29,393 nt of DNA, from contig UZAE01000235.1 in the NCBI GenBank assembly GCA_900617975.1, positions 1 to 29,393 of the forward strand, given 5' to 3'. The translations under genes were made by a program, and so were the position numbers. This DNA comes from Rodentolepis nana. Lineage: Eukaryota > Platyhelminthes > Cestoda > Cyclophyllidea > Hymenolepididae. A model generated the notes under the pieces. That model was not told the DNA's origin. It ran no database searches and saw only the letters and a program-made list of their open reading frames with translations. Positions within the stretch are counted from its first letter, which is position 1, and every line of letters begins with the position of its first letter. Shown piece after piece: positions 23,001 to 29,186 of the stretch.

Positions 23001-24064
23001 AGCATCTCATTAGATACTATAAGGGAACTCTTCACAAGAATTTATCGAATATTTTAGGAAACATTTCCCCCACAAACTGCAGCAGGAATTTCAATAAATA
23101 AATGGCCAATAAAGAATATCGTGTCTTATTCTTAGGAAGCAGCATTTATAAAACGATGACCGCAATCAAGAGAAAATTGAGAATGAAAAGTAGTCTAAAA
23201 AAACTTAAACTATTTTCCAATATTAACAGAAAGTTCTTCGCAGAGATAGATACAAGATAATAGATATCAAATAAAAGAAAATTTTAGAAATAACTCACTT
23301 TAACAAAAGCCCAAAGACAGCGTATTTCAGGTTCAGCAATGAGAGATTTTAGAAACTGCGTTACTGAAATGTTTGAAGCCAAAATGGTATCGCTGATATA
23401 AAAAAACAAATATTTACATTAAATTCAACCAAGCGCAAAGAAAAAGAAAATAAAAAACCCACACTTGACGTTGGGATTCGAAATTTAAAGCCTTCGACGT
23501 TTCGTCTGTAAGTTGAGGAAAAATCGAAAGATAAAAGTGAATACCTGATTAAAAACGGTCATATAATGCGAGCATACTTGCTGCCATAAAATTTCTCATA
23601 AGTTTAATCTCCTTAAGATAACTCTTATTGGCATAAGTGTATTTGTTTTTCAAATAAGCTCTTAGAGCGGCGAACAAAAGAAGTCGACTGAACAAAAAAC
23701 TGATTAAATAAATTGGAAATTACTTTGTACGAGGAGAATTAAAACCAACAAGTGACGAAGGCAACACAGGAACAACAAGTTCAAGGGTTCGTGCATCCTC
23801 GCCCTAGAAAGTAATACTATAAAACATATAATGTACTGGTTCAAGCATAAAGCAGAAACGATCTTCACTTATGCTAGCTGTCAAGAAAGCGGCATTTAAG
23901 CATTGTTCATACCGTTCCGTATTCTAAGAGATTAAATTTGGTAAATAAAATACCTTGTAAAGTGGATAAATTAAAGCCTCGGTAAATGGAACATCACAGT
24001 GCATACGATCAGGTAGCATAAGCCTGAAATATGATGAGTTTAACTGAGAGCCGACAAAGGCCAT
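4740..24064 (-). CDS. 16-exon gene of unknown family, 799 aa, SxIP-motif candidate microtubule plus-end protein
   Basis: Complete spliced reading frame assembled from 16 exons, from ATG at 24064 to TAA at 4740-4742. The parts total 2400 nt, and all 15 junctions are GT-AG and frame-consistent. The start has A at -3 and G at +4 (AAACATGG). Residues 1-270 look globular, with alternating hydrophobic strands and a helix-like segment (SNISVTQFLKSLI). No signal peptide or membrane span is evident. Residues around 250-300 are Lys/Thr-rich and contain SLCGLNCMGGKKKG. Residues 300-799 are low-complexity Ser/Pro/Thr. Three [S/T]xIP motifs at 457-460, 567-570 and 751-754 are each preceded by Arg, the known context for EB1 binding. 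A plus-end-tracking or microtubule adaptor role is inferred from these motifs alone. I do not recognise the N-terminal domain; a ubiquitin-like fold is only a thought. The gene is head-to-head with PAR-3. Confidence 0.75.
5284..5648 (-). CDS. Exon 15, residues 573-694
   Basis: 365 nt, phase 1 in and phase 0 out, with acceptor GTGCTGTAG and donor CAG|gtactt. It encodes an acidic/basic start (PPESERSKKSTD), then Ser/Thr/Pro repeats and a more ordered-looking stretch around VVVNKPGIKMYKGG. No catalytic motif is visible. Together with exon 16 it forms most of the disordered tail. Confidence 0.78.
5649..7105 (-). other. Intron 14, 1.46 kb
   Basis: AT-rich sequence between exons 14 and 15. I found no phase-compatible exon in it. 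Short open frames, such as one at 6475-6681, show no splice support or recognisable domain. Confidence 0.6.
7106..7171 (-). CDS. Exon 14, 66-nt symmetric phase-1 exon
   Basis: Donor GAG|gtattt; acceptor ...TCTATAAG, which has a weak pyrimidine tract. It adds 22 residues without changing frame and carries the second motif, KGRTSIPERG, with TSIP at residues 567-570. An alternative acceptor 28 nt inside would break the frame, which favours this start. Confidence 0.68.
7512..7562 (-). CDS. Exon 13, 51-nt symmetric phase-1 exon
   Basis: Acceptor TTGCTTCCTCCTAG is strong, and donor TCAG|gtactt is acceptable. It encodes 17 residues of Lys/Thr-rich sequence (DRLTNKVLPTKTSLKVS). It is one of five neighbouring exons that each start and end in phase 1. 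Confidence 0.7.
7626..7676 (-). CDS. Exon 12, 51-nt symmetric phase-1 exon
   Basis: Acceptor ATACCCTTCACTAG, donor GGAG|gtaagaa (strong). It encodes 17 polar residues rich in His, Ser and Asn (ESHIHSTSPQLNHNCNG). It has the same length and phase as exon 13, but the sequences are not obviously duplicates. Confidence 0.7.
7804..7818 (-). CDS. Exon 11, 15-nt microexon
   Basis: Just five codons (ESDVS across the junctions), phase 1 in and out. The acceptor is preceded by an excellent pyrimidine tract (TTTTTTCCTCTTAG), and the donor is CAG|gtatgg. Because it is symmetric it is optional for the frame, so only transcript data can prove its use. Confidence 0.55.
8205..8264 (-). CDS. Exon 10, 60-nt symmetric phase-1 exon
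   Basis: Acceptor CTATTTTAG, strong donor ACAG|gtgagt. It encodes a Pro/Ser/Lys-rich segment, VTPVTPVRSPEKQSKPESET, with Thr-Pro and Ser-Pro pairs that could be proline-directed kinase sites (inference). Confidence 0.75.
8265..9183 (-). other. Intron 9, 0.9 kb
   Basis: AT-rich intron with no additional phase-compatible exon seen. The open frame over 8622-8849 lacks splice signals and domain features. Confidence 0.6.
9184..9401 (-). CDS. Exon 9, first SxIP motif
   Basis: 218 nt, phase 2 in and phase 1 out. Acceptor TACTTTTGTAG, donor ACTG|gtgagt. It encodes a Gly/Asn-rich start, then TPRSSIPLPRNPAK, with SSIP at residues 457-460, followed by a Ser/Pro stretch ending in an acidic patch (SPSEENLES). 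This is the best match in the protein to the EB1-binding motif context. Confidence 0.8.
9542..9591. repeat. Intronic inverted repeat (perfect 10-bp arms)
   Basis: TTACTCAAGT (9542-9551) is the exact reverse complement of ACTTGAGTAA (9582-9591). A competing inner pair, AAGTTTC (9556-9562) with GAAACTT (9579-9585), overlaps one arm. It lies in intron 8 of the minus-strand gene. It could be a structured intronic RNA or chance in AT-rich sequence. Confidence 0.4.
9802..9957 (-). CDS. Exon 8
   Basis: 156 nt, phase 2 in and out. Acceptor TATTCTTTAG, donor AAAG|gtaatt. It encodes a Ser/Thr-rich disordered segment (KAPHVSSSTYSETLSQ onwards), with no motif I recognise. The Glu and Arg codons split over its two junctions are rebuilt correctly. 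Confidence 0.75.
9958..13378 (-). other. Intron 7, 3.4 kb
   Basis: AT-rich. It contains a short TA/TATG microsatellite (11692-11716) and open frames on both strands at 12340-12781 without splice support or domain similarity. Nothing else is recognised. The flanking exon phases match, so no missing exon is required. Confidence 0.6.
11692..11716. repeat. TA/TATG microsatellite
   Basis: Alternating TATA/TATG units, about 25 bp, in intron 7 of the minus-strand gene. Confidence 0.7.
13379..13639 (-). CDS. Exon 7, basic cluster then Pro/Ser linker
   Basis: 261 nt, phase 2 in and out. Acceptor ATTTTCTCTAG, donor GA|gtatgt. It opens with LNCMGGKKKGVDVGIDDS, continuing the basic hinge of exon 6, then gives a Gln/Pro/Ser-rich linker. 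The start of the disordered half of the protein falls here. An in-frame ATG (MGGKKKG) could start a shorter isoform, but no evidence supports that. Confidence 0.78.
13640..15590 (-). other. Intron 6, 1.95 kb
   Basis: AT-rich intron between exons 6 and 7. No exon, RNA gene or repeat was recognised in it. Confidence 0.6.
15591..15976 (-). CDS. Exon 6, end of globular domain and basic hinge
   Basis: 386 nt, the longest exon, phase 0 in and phase 2 out. Acceptor TTTTTTTATGCGTAG, strong donor GG|gtaagtg. It encodes a Leu-rich helix (QLSDLLLDVLNSKRPENLN), a basic RRRLSRADS, and β-like FEAKYHYTITVFAED. A helix follows (SANKLVYQILSVRAMALA), then a Lys/Thr run (TKEKKKTTTTKKKG). This is the best-conserved-looking part and the best query for finding the family. 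Confidence 0.82.
16020..16260. promoter_or_regulatory. GC-richer promoter-like island upstream of exon 6
   Basis: Lies 45-285 bp upstream of exon 6 in intron 5, in an otherwise AT-rich region. Two CACGTG E-boxes (16027-16032, 16193-16198) flank a CCAAT box (16141-16145), which is part of the inverted repeat CAATCAC...GTGATTG (16142-16161). A palindromic TGACTAAGTCA (16160-16170) adjoins a CRE-like TGACGCAT (16171-16178). GCGCGC and several CpG also occur. An internal promoter for a short transcript, or an enhancer, is the inference. No in-frame ATG occurs at the start of exon 6, but one lies about 75 codons in. Confidence 0.4.
16863..16932 (-). CDS. Exon 5
   Basis: 70 nt, separated from exon 4 by a 57-nt intron, the shortest here. 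Acceptor TTTAATGCTTAAAG, donor CGG|gtaagt. It encodes QEIGVPKSTKKEIRMPWLI and the following TDDR, part of the globular N-terminal region. The Trp codon is completed across the junction. Confidence 0.75.
16990..17087 (-). CDS. Exon 4
   Basis: 98 nt, phase 0 in and phase 2 out. Acceptor TTTTGTATTGTAG, donor TG|gtaaat. It encodes GKSGDVYRLRICDTELALF and a following KETGYDPAIKVWP, a hydrophobic/charged alternation suggesting β-structure. It follows the longest intron of the gene (6.2 kb). Confidence 0.78.
17088..23298 (-). other. Intron 3, 6.2 kb
   Basis: AT-rich intron. It holds a CA-rich simple repeat (19201-19248), and a purine-rich/GC-richer block at about 22430-22640 whose complement is pyrimidine-rich. 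Open frames there (for example 19136-19393 and 22384-22941) are low complexity or lack splice signals. Exons 3 and 4 join in phase 0 without another exon, but a missed symmetric exon cannot be excluded. Confidence 0.55.
19201..19248 (+). repeat. CA-rich simple repeat
   Basis: Imperfect (CA)n with interspersed TA and CTCCC units, about 48 bp, in intron 3. It gives a spurious Cys/Val/Gly-rich frame on the minus strand. Confidence 0.75.
23299..23392 (-). CDS. Exon 3
   Basis: 94 nt, phase 2 in and phase 0 out. Acceptor GTTTTTTTATATCAG, donor AAA|gtgagt. It encodes DTILASNISVTQFLKSLIAE and a following PEIRCLWAFVK, with a likely amphipathic helix and a Trp-containing strand. Confidence 0.78.
23724..23803 (-). 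CDS. Exon 2
   Basis: 80 nt, phase 0 in and phase 2 out. Acceptor TATTACTTTCTAG, donor AA|gtaatt (weaker). It encodes GEDARTLELVVPVLPSSLVG and a following short loop, with hydrophobic β-strand-like content. Confidence 0.75.
23954..24064 (-). CDS. Exon 1 with start codon
   Basis: 111 nt, ATG at 24062-24064 in strong context (A at -3, G at +4), donor AAG|gtattt. It encodes 37 residues beginning MAFVGSQLNSSYFRLMLPD. The frame is open upstream to about 24130 but holds no earlier in-frame ATG. An internal TTTCAG (the last 60 nt start after it) could be an alternative acceptor. Confidence 0.7.
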
Positions 24065-24423
24065 GTTTAATGAGTTTGTAAAGGTAACTCTTCTAAATAT
24101 CGCGAATCCAAGGGATGTGCGCGAATACAAATGTACGTTTTCCTGTTTTGGATACAGCGCATTATTTTGAGGTCAGATTAAAATTCAATCAAAATTAAAT
24201 ATTGAATTTAATTTTTAATTCTATTTACAAATAAATTTAAATAAATTTGATATTTCATATAAGCTAAATAATTTGGTTATATAGTTGACGCGCATATTTT
24301 GAGATATGTGAAAACACATTAACTTGTTCAATAACCTACATCTTATGGAGGCATTTTATTAGAGTACTAAACTAACCTTAATACGTTTGTTCCTGATGAA
24401 TTATTTGTGCGATTTAATTTAAA
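24065..24423. promoter_or_regulatory. Divergent (bidirectional) promoter region
   Basis: 359 bp separate the two start codons, which are transcribed away from each other. The middle (about 24180-24260) is extremely AT-rich and contains an inverted pair, AAATTCAAT against ATTGAATTT. No clear TATA box position or CpG cluster can be assigned. Both 5' UTRs must lie within this interval unless upstream non-coding exons or spliced-leader addition are used. Possible trans-splice AG sites are TTTTATTAG near 24362 (+) and ATATTTAG near 24100 (-). Confidence 0.55.
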
Positions 24424-24543
24424 ATGAAAGTCACAGTTGCATTTGGTGAAATGAAGATTGTGGTTCCATGTGGTTCTGGTGATTTTTCTGTAAAAGATCT
24501 TGCTGCCAAAGCCGTTTACAGAATGAAACATTCTTTAAAATTT
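24424..24543 (+). CDS. par-3: PAR-3 exon 1
   Basis: ATG at 24424 with A at -3, 40 codons, phase 0 out at TTT|gtaagt (strong donor). The start is fixed by the family's conserved MKVTV. Confidence 0.9.
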
Positions 24544-27500
24544 GTAAGTTTGGATGGTGATTTCTTTTACTTTATTTAGCAATAAATATTTTTGCCTGTT
24601 GTTTAAGTTGCGCGATTCTTCTGCCTAAATTCTTATTTTGTGAATGAATTCTATTTTTTCCTTTCACATTATTATCCATTTGTTATTTACAAAATCAAGG
24701 ATAGTCCTTGATATTTTTCTATCAGTGGCTGTAGTGATTTTATCAAATTAATTGCACATCACTGAGCATCCTTGAGTTTCTTATTCTGCCACAATACGCT
24801 TTATTTTTTTCATTTTAGTCCTCGGATTTCGATAAAATTCTTATTCATAGCCTTTCAATTTCCCGTGATGGTGGAATACTAGATTGGGATGATCTTGTTT
24901 CAGATGTGCTGGACGACCGTGAACAGGTAGGCCAACTTATGCTCACCAAATCTATCAATGATACCTTACATAATTTCTACATTAACATTTTTGCTTTCAT
25001 TTTCGATTATTTATAATCAATTTTTAGAGCCTTCCATTGCTTATTTCTGTGTTCAAATACAACAGTCATTTGGTATTTTTAGATACTATGCTTTAATCGC
25101 AAAACAGATTGGAAAATAAGTGTATTAAACTCTGTTTTGAAAATGCTTGTGCTATACTAAGACGCTTTCTCGGATCTTTTGCTTTTTACTTTGAACCCCT
25201 CTAAATTTTGCGACATAGTCCAGCTCTTGATTCCATTTATTTGATGATTTAAGCGTAAGTTTATGATTAATTTACTTTGGGTTTTCTAAGATTTTTAAAA
25301 ACCAAGCTTTAATGTTATAAAAATCGAACTCTTGCATTATGCTTCTTTTCTATTTGATTTAGCTTTCCACAGAGGCTATCGAATTACATCTTAGGTAACT
25401 TGGGACCATATTTTAACCATGGAAGAAATCGAGCGTTTGAGTTGAAGAAGTTATTGCTCAAAAACAGTAATGATGTGTCACTTTGATCAAATGTCCCTCA
25501 TAATTACGCTTTTAATTAAATGCCACTCTAGGAGGAACTGTGTTTGTCAATGTAATAATAGGCTATTCAGGTGAATCGACTTGGTATTTGTTTTATATAG
25601 ACTACTATTACCTTTATATAGGACAACATTTTACTGCATGAAATTAACCCAAAAAATCCCTTTTATGTCTTAAATAAATTTAACCAATTATAACTCGATT
25701 TGACGAGATGTGCCTTCGTTACAATCGAAGGTTTTGAATACGCTGTTATCTCTCCTTCTCACTTTATGTAATGTACTACTTTTTACTTCCTTCTAACTCT
25801 ACACTTAACTGAACCGGGCATCATATTTGAAGTATATTGTGACCAGAAATATAAAGATATGTGGGAATAACAAAAAAAAACAAGGTGGTTGAGGCTTTGT
25901 TACACGTACCAAAAGTGCGTATGTTGGCGCGCTTGCCCAGATGATTTCTCGGTTTGCAATCGATGGCCACTGCCAATTGGTCTACCCCATTCCCTACATC
26001 TAATGCTCACTATTACCGACGCACGTGTGCGCTCTTCATCCCCTCCTCTCCTAGTCTCCCTTTCCCCCTCCTCGTTGTCTGCGCTTCCATCCTGTTCTTA
26101 TATTTAAGATATCACGAAAATAAAAATCAAACAGAAGTCTTTTAATTATCATGTACCTTAGCTTATCTGGTGCGACTATTTCTAAATTTTTAAATACTCC
26201 TGGTTAAATTGCGCTGGTTATTTTTTGATTATTTGAATAAATGGGGACATATTATGGAATCATGTGCCACTACCATTGAAAAATTAACAGGTATTTTCAA
26301 TAAAAAACCAATAGAATTAGTTCGTTAGAGTATTCTACCTATTAATGCGCGTTTTATTTCTCAATTTTAGCTATCAAAATAGTATGTGATGTCATTGAAA
26401 TTTCGCATGAGTGCTATAATTTGATTATTGTAGCACCTTCTAAAGGGTGGGGTGGGGGGGGGGGGGAAGGAGAGACTCCGTGATAAATATCGTCAATGGC
26501 ACTGAATTGGTTGTCCTTAATGTAATATTTTCTATTTGAGAAATCTCCTTAAGCATAAGGCACAGTCTTAACAAAATTCACTTTCGTTCCTCGCATATTT
26601 TTATCTACGTCGAAATAATTTTACCTAAGAGAAAAAAATTGATTTTATTCATATCCTCTTTTTCGAGCTGATAGAACCTTAATTCCTGCCATTTACTAAG
26701 AAGACATGTTTTAAGAGTGCAATTCTATTTCACAATTAGATGAAATATACAGTTAGGATTGGTGGATAAAAATCAGTCCGGATTTAATTTAAGACCCATT
26801 ATGACAAAGTGCTTTGGAGGAGGGGGAATGAAGAGTAGTAATATATGTTATCTTGGTTTCATTGTTGATAAACGGTGCACTTTATTGCCGAATAGAAAGT
26901 AAGATGCTTGCACTTTTTTGCGGTAATGGTCTAGTTCTTTGCTGTTATTTTTTTACCATCCATGAATAAGTAGCGCTGCAGTTGTTGTGAGTTGAATAAT
27001 GAACAATATTAATTTGGTCAAAATTCAGAGAAACACGTAACGATATTGATTGTTTTCAGTGAGTTCTAGAATCTATAGAGGGCATTGAAACAACCATTTT
27101 ATTCCTATGTGTTCATTGAAAGTGATTTAAAGAAAAGTGAATAATTGAAATGATCTCCTCAAGCAGTAATTGAGAGATTGCCGATGACCGTCACTTTTAT
27201 GTCCTTTAGCTCGTCGCTCAATACTCCGTCGAATCCAGTCTCCCATGTTCGAACTTCTCCCCACCGAAGTTCCAACCAACTCCCAGCCTAGCTCCATTAA
27301 TATTTGAGGTCTCTCGGATCCAGCGCTCCCATGTTACAGGTACGGGAAGTGGTGACCCAGATCCAATCAGTAGCGGTGGCAGTGTTCTGATAAGTCACAT
27401 CCGTATTGGGCACAGTGGAGTTCATGCCACCGCAGACAGTTCAAGTAGCAGCCTGAGTCTGAGTTCTGGTAGTTTAGGAGGTGGTGGTCATCAACACCAT

Positions 27501-28683
27501 CACCATCGAACTCCACGCAATCATCAAGATCTCTTCTCGTCTATTCGATATTCAAGAACTGCTGAATTGCCGGATCATCATTCTCAGCATCACCACCAAC
27601 ATCACCACTCACTTGCTCACCAGCAACCTCTAAACGAAATTGAGATTCCTCCACAGGGTAAGTAGGCAGCTATTAATAAGACATCTCCCTTCACACCCCA
27701 ATAAATTCTAAGTGAACTTGGTTCGTCAAGTTATTTACCTTGTTTGTATATTAGTAATTAATGTTCAGTGTTTGTTTTTTATAGTTTTGAGGTTTCTTCG
27801 CTGTAGGAGGGGAGGAAGGCTTATAATTAATAGAATTGTATTCATTCTTTTCATGTGCTCAGTCATTACGCTTATTTATTTACGATTACATGAAGGTTCC
27901 GTTTTATGAACTAAATACTGAATTCTGCTTGGTATAATCCATAAAGTGCCAACTAATGATTCTATATTAATAAATTGTCAAAAGTATTCGGAAGCAGTGT
28001 GCAAGAAAACAAATCTCAATTTTTATACATAATTTTCCCCTTATTTTCACATTTGAAAGCTGTAATGATAGCATTTTGAGAAGCATAGTATTTAGTTATA
28101 TCAAATGGCAGGCGTTTTGATGGTTATCATTAGCCCTTTGGTCGACTTCAGGCTTCACGGAGGAGAGGGAACATCAAAGCGAAAAAGTCGAGAGGGGGGG
28201 GGGCAGAAGAGTGTTTCAAAGACACAGGCAGAAAAAAGGTGAGGTGAGTACTGTGAAAGTGGTGCAATATGACGTACAGTGGGGTGATGGTAGTTTGAAC
28301 TGAGAAGTCAACTTCCGGTTAATAGACTTTTTTGCCGTATGAGTATACGTTGCCCATGGTGCACCATGTAGGAGTAGGTCTTCGCACACCTCTTGAGTAG
28401 CATGGTTATATGTACATATATAAATCATACTCTCTTTGAGGCATACTTTACCATAGCAATTTTGCAGGTGAAATCAAATTATTTAGCCAATCCTACTCGA
28501 TATATTGAAGTCTGCTTGTGAAAATACTAGAAAACTCATTATTCAACTTAAAGAATTTGATTCCCTTTTTTATTCATTGTACCGATTTATTTCAATTGAA
28601 TTTATTGAAAATTATATTCTTTTCAATAGAACAGGTTTATGCTACAGACATAACTCTAATTGTAGAAAATGTTTACTTCGAAG
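24424..28683 (+). CDS. par-3: PAR-3/Bazooka polarity scaffold, N-terminal part (partial)
   Basis: The first exons encode the PAR-3 N-terminal oligomerisation domain (CR1/NTD). MKVTVAFGEMKIVVPCGSGD matches the family start (MKVTV-FG, then VVPCG), and Val13, needed for NTD self-assembly in mammals, is kept. Exon 2 supplies DGGILDWDDLVSDVLDD, and exon 3 continues with LVAQY, like the family's D-x-x-x-LVA-[VA]-[FY]. The NTD spans residues 1-82. A Ser/Gly and His-rich linker (residues 83-225) follows. PAR-3 proteins form filaments through this domain and build the PAR-3/PAR-6/aPKC complex at the apical cortex. The PDZ domains and aPKC site lie beyond the window. The NTD is clearly diverged. The span end includes a tentative fourth exon. 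Confidence 0.88.
24819..24926 (+). CDS. par-3: PAR-3 exon 2
   Basis: 108 nt, phase 0 in and out. The acceptor has a T-rich tract (TTTTTTTCATTTTAG), donor CAG|gtaggc. It encodes residues 41-76 of the NTD, ending in the acidic DVLDDREQ that corresponds to the family's CDVADDK segment. Confidence 0.9.
25890..26110 (+). repeat. GC-richer, pyrimidine-rich block, possible old repeat
   Basis: Stands out from the AT-rich intron. A GC-rich head (TTGGCGCGCTTGCCC) is followed by GGTTTGCAATC, loosely like a pol III B box, then ACGCACGTGTGCGC, a CT-rich tract and an A-rich end. The order head / pyrimidine tract / A-rich tail is typical of a retroposed short element, but no target duplication was found and it does not align with copies 1-3. 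The overlapping open frames are low complexity. Confidence 0.25.
26454..26466 (+). repeat. G13 homopolymer
   Basis: Thirteen G in a row after GGGTGGGGT in PAR-3 intron 2. It is a G-quadruplex-capable tract. Confidence 0.85.
27210..27657 (+). CDS. par-3: PAR-3 exon 3, NTD end and His-rich linker
   Basis: 448 nt, phase 0 in and phase 1 out. The acceptor CTTTTATGTCCTTTAG is strong, and the donor is CAGG|gtaagt. It begins LVAQYSVESS, finishing the NTD's last strand, then a Pro/Ser-rich and Gly/Ser-rich linker. A His-rich stretch follows (HQHHHHRTPRNHQD, later HHSQHHHQHHHSLAHQQ), ending NEIEIPPQ. Acceptors further in (27309, 27340) are less consistent: only 27210 restores the conserved LVA motif and joins exon 2 in frame. 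Confidence 0.85.
28076..28089 (-). repeat. Target-site duplication, 3' side of SINE-like copy 2
   Basis: TTGAGAAGCATAGT matches TTGAGTAGCATGGT at 28393-28406 in 12 of 14 positions, on either side of copy 2. It is a decayed duplication. Confidence 0.6.
28090..28392 (-). mobile_element. SINE-like repeat, copy 2 (reverse orientation)
   Basis: The reverse complement aligns with copies 1 and 3 from head to tail: GGTGTGCGAAGACC head, GCACCATGGGCAACGTATAC, the CCCCACTGTACGTCATATT block, the pyrimidine middle with C10, GGGCTAATGATAACC and the terminal GCCTGCCATTTGATATA. Flanking 14-bp repeats with two mismatches mark the insertion. The element lies in PAR-3 intron 3, antisense to the gene. A 70-codon frame through the head is open but not conserved past it. 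Confidence 0.82.
28194..28203 (+). repeat. G10 run inside SINE-like copy 2
   Basis: Ten G, i.e. C10 in the element's own orientation, in the place where copy 3 has a C7 run and copy 1 has CCCCCTCCC. Confidence 0.85.
28393..28406 (-). repeat. Target-site duplication, 5' side of SINE-like copy 2
   Basis: TTGAGTAGCATGGT, partner of 28076-28089 (12 of 14 identical). It abuts the element head. Confidence 0.6.
28648..28683 (+). CDS. par-3: Tentative PAR-3 exon 4, 36 nt
   Basis: GCTACAG|...|GTACGAG encloses 36 nt that continue exon 3 in frame (phase 1 in and out), reading DITLIVENVYFE. The polypyrimidine tract is poor and I cannot align the residues with the family, so this may be chance. If real it is another small symmetric exon. 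Confidence 0.3.
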
Positions 28684-28843
28684 GTACGAGCATTCGTTCT
28701 CCACTGAAGAAACTATGAAGTAACAATCTTCACCTAACTTATACCTTTATTACTAGCATTGATCAATTACCTTTCAGACAAACAGAATAGATATATCGAA
28801 AGCCTAATTAGTGGCTATCTTGCTAAGAATCATTTGAATCCTA

Positions 28844-28860
28844 ATTATGTTTGAGAATGG
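28844..28860 (+). repeat. Target-site duplication, 5' side of SINE-like copy 3
   Basis: ATTATGTTTGAGAATGG, identical over 17 bp to 29170-29186 on the other side of copy 3. Confidence 0.85.
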
Positions 28861-29169
28861 GGGGTGTGTGATAGACTTACCTCCACGTGGTGCATCCTGG
28901 GCAACCCATACTCTTACGGCAAAAAAGTCTATTACCTGGCAGTTGACTTCAAACTACCATGACCCCACTGTATGTCATATTCGACTACTTTCACAGTACT
29001 CATCCCTCCTTTTTTCCACCTTATCTACCTTTGTCTTCGATACACTCTTCTGTCCCCCCCACCTTGAATTTTTTACACTTTGATGTTCCTTCCCCTCTGT
29101 GAAGACTGAAGTCAACTAAAGGGCTAATGATAACAATCAAAATGCCTGCCATTTGATATAATAATTATT
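28861..29169 (+). mobile_element. SINE-like repeat, copy 3 (complete)
   Basis: Full-length copy of about 309 bp bounded by a perfect 17-bp duplication. Order: G-rich start GGGGTGTGTGATAGAC, CCACGTGGTGCATCCTGGGCAAC, the CCCCACTGTATGTCATATTCGAC block shared exactly with copy 1, a CT-rich middle, GGGCTAATGATAACAATC, GCCTGCCATTTGATATA and a TAATAATTATTATT tail. Long target duplications and a simple-repeat 3' tail are the marks of LINE-mobilised non-autonomous elements. CTTCAAACTACC loosely resembles a pol III B box, but no convincing A box is seen. The perfect duplication suggests a recent insertion. Confidence 0.88.
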
Positions 29170-29186
29170 ATTATGTTTGAGAATGG
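29170..29186 (+). repeat. Target-site duplication, 3' side of SINE-like copy 3
   Basis: ATTATGTTTGAGAATGG directly after the TAA-type tail; exact match to 28844-28860. Confidence 0.85.

Larger units (their letters stand above)
24927..27209 (+). other. PAR-3 intron 2, 2.3 kb
   Basis: AT-rich, with a GC-richer pyrimidine block at about 25890-26110 and a G13 run at 26454-26466. A 22-nt exon-like segment at 25373-25394 was considered and rejected. Nothing else is recognised. Confidence 0.6.

Noticed and set aside
5649..24064. Sin1 (TORC2) CRIM domain as identity of the N-terminal region
   Set aside because: The length and a helix-strand pattern looked loosely similar, but the acidic signature of the CRIM domain is absent, and no PH-like end is seen.
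25373..25394. 22-nt exon-like segment between PAR-3 exons 2 and 3 (CCACAG|...|GTAACT)
   Set aside because: It fits the phase only if exon 3 begins at 27340. Starting exon 3 at 27210 has a stronger acceptor, joins exon 2 directly in frame and restores the conserved LVA motif of the NTD.
28216..29083. Similar open frames (…GA[PS]WAT[YH]T…TAKKS…) in the repeat copies, 28216-28428 (-) and 28847-29083 (+)
   Set aside because: They are translations of the same repeat head. The frames diverge after about 25 residues, and copy 1 has a stop there, so the similarity reflects the shared DNA, not a protein.
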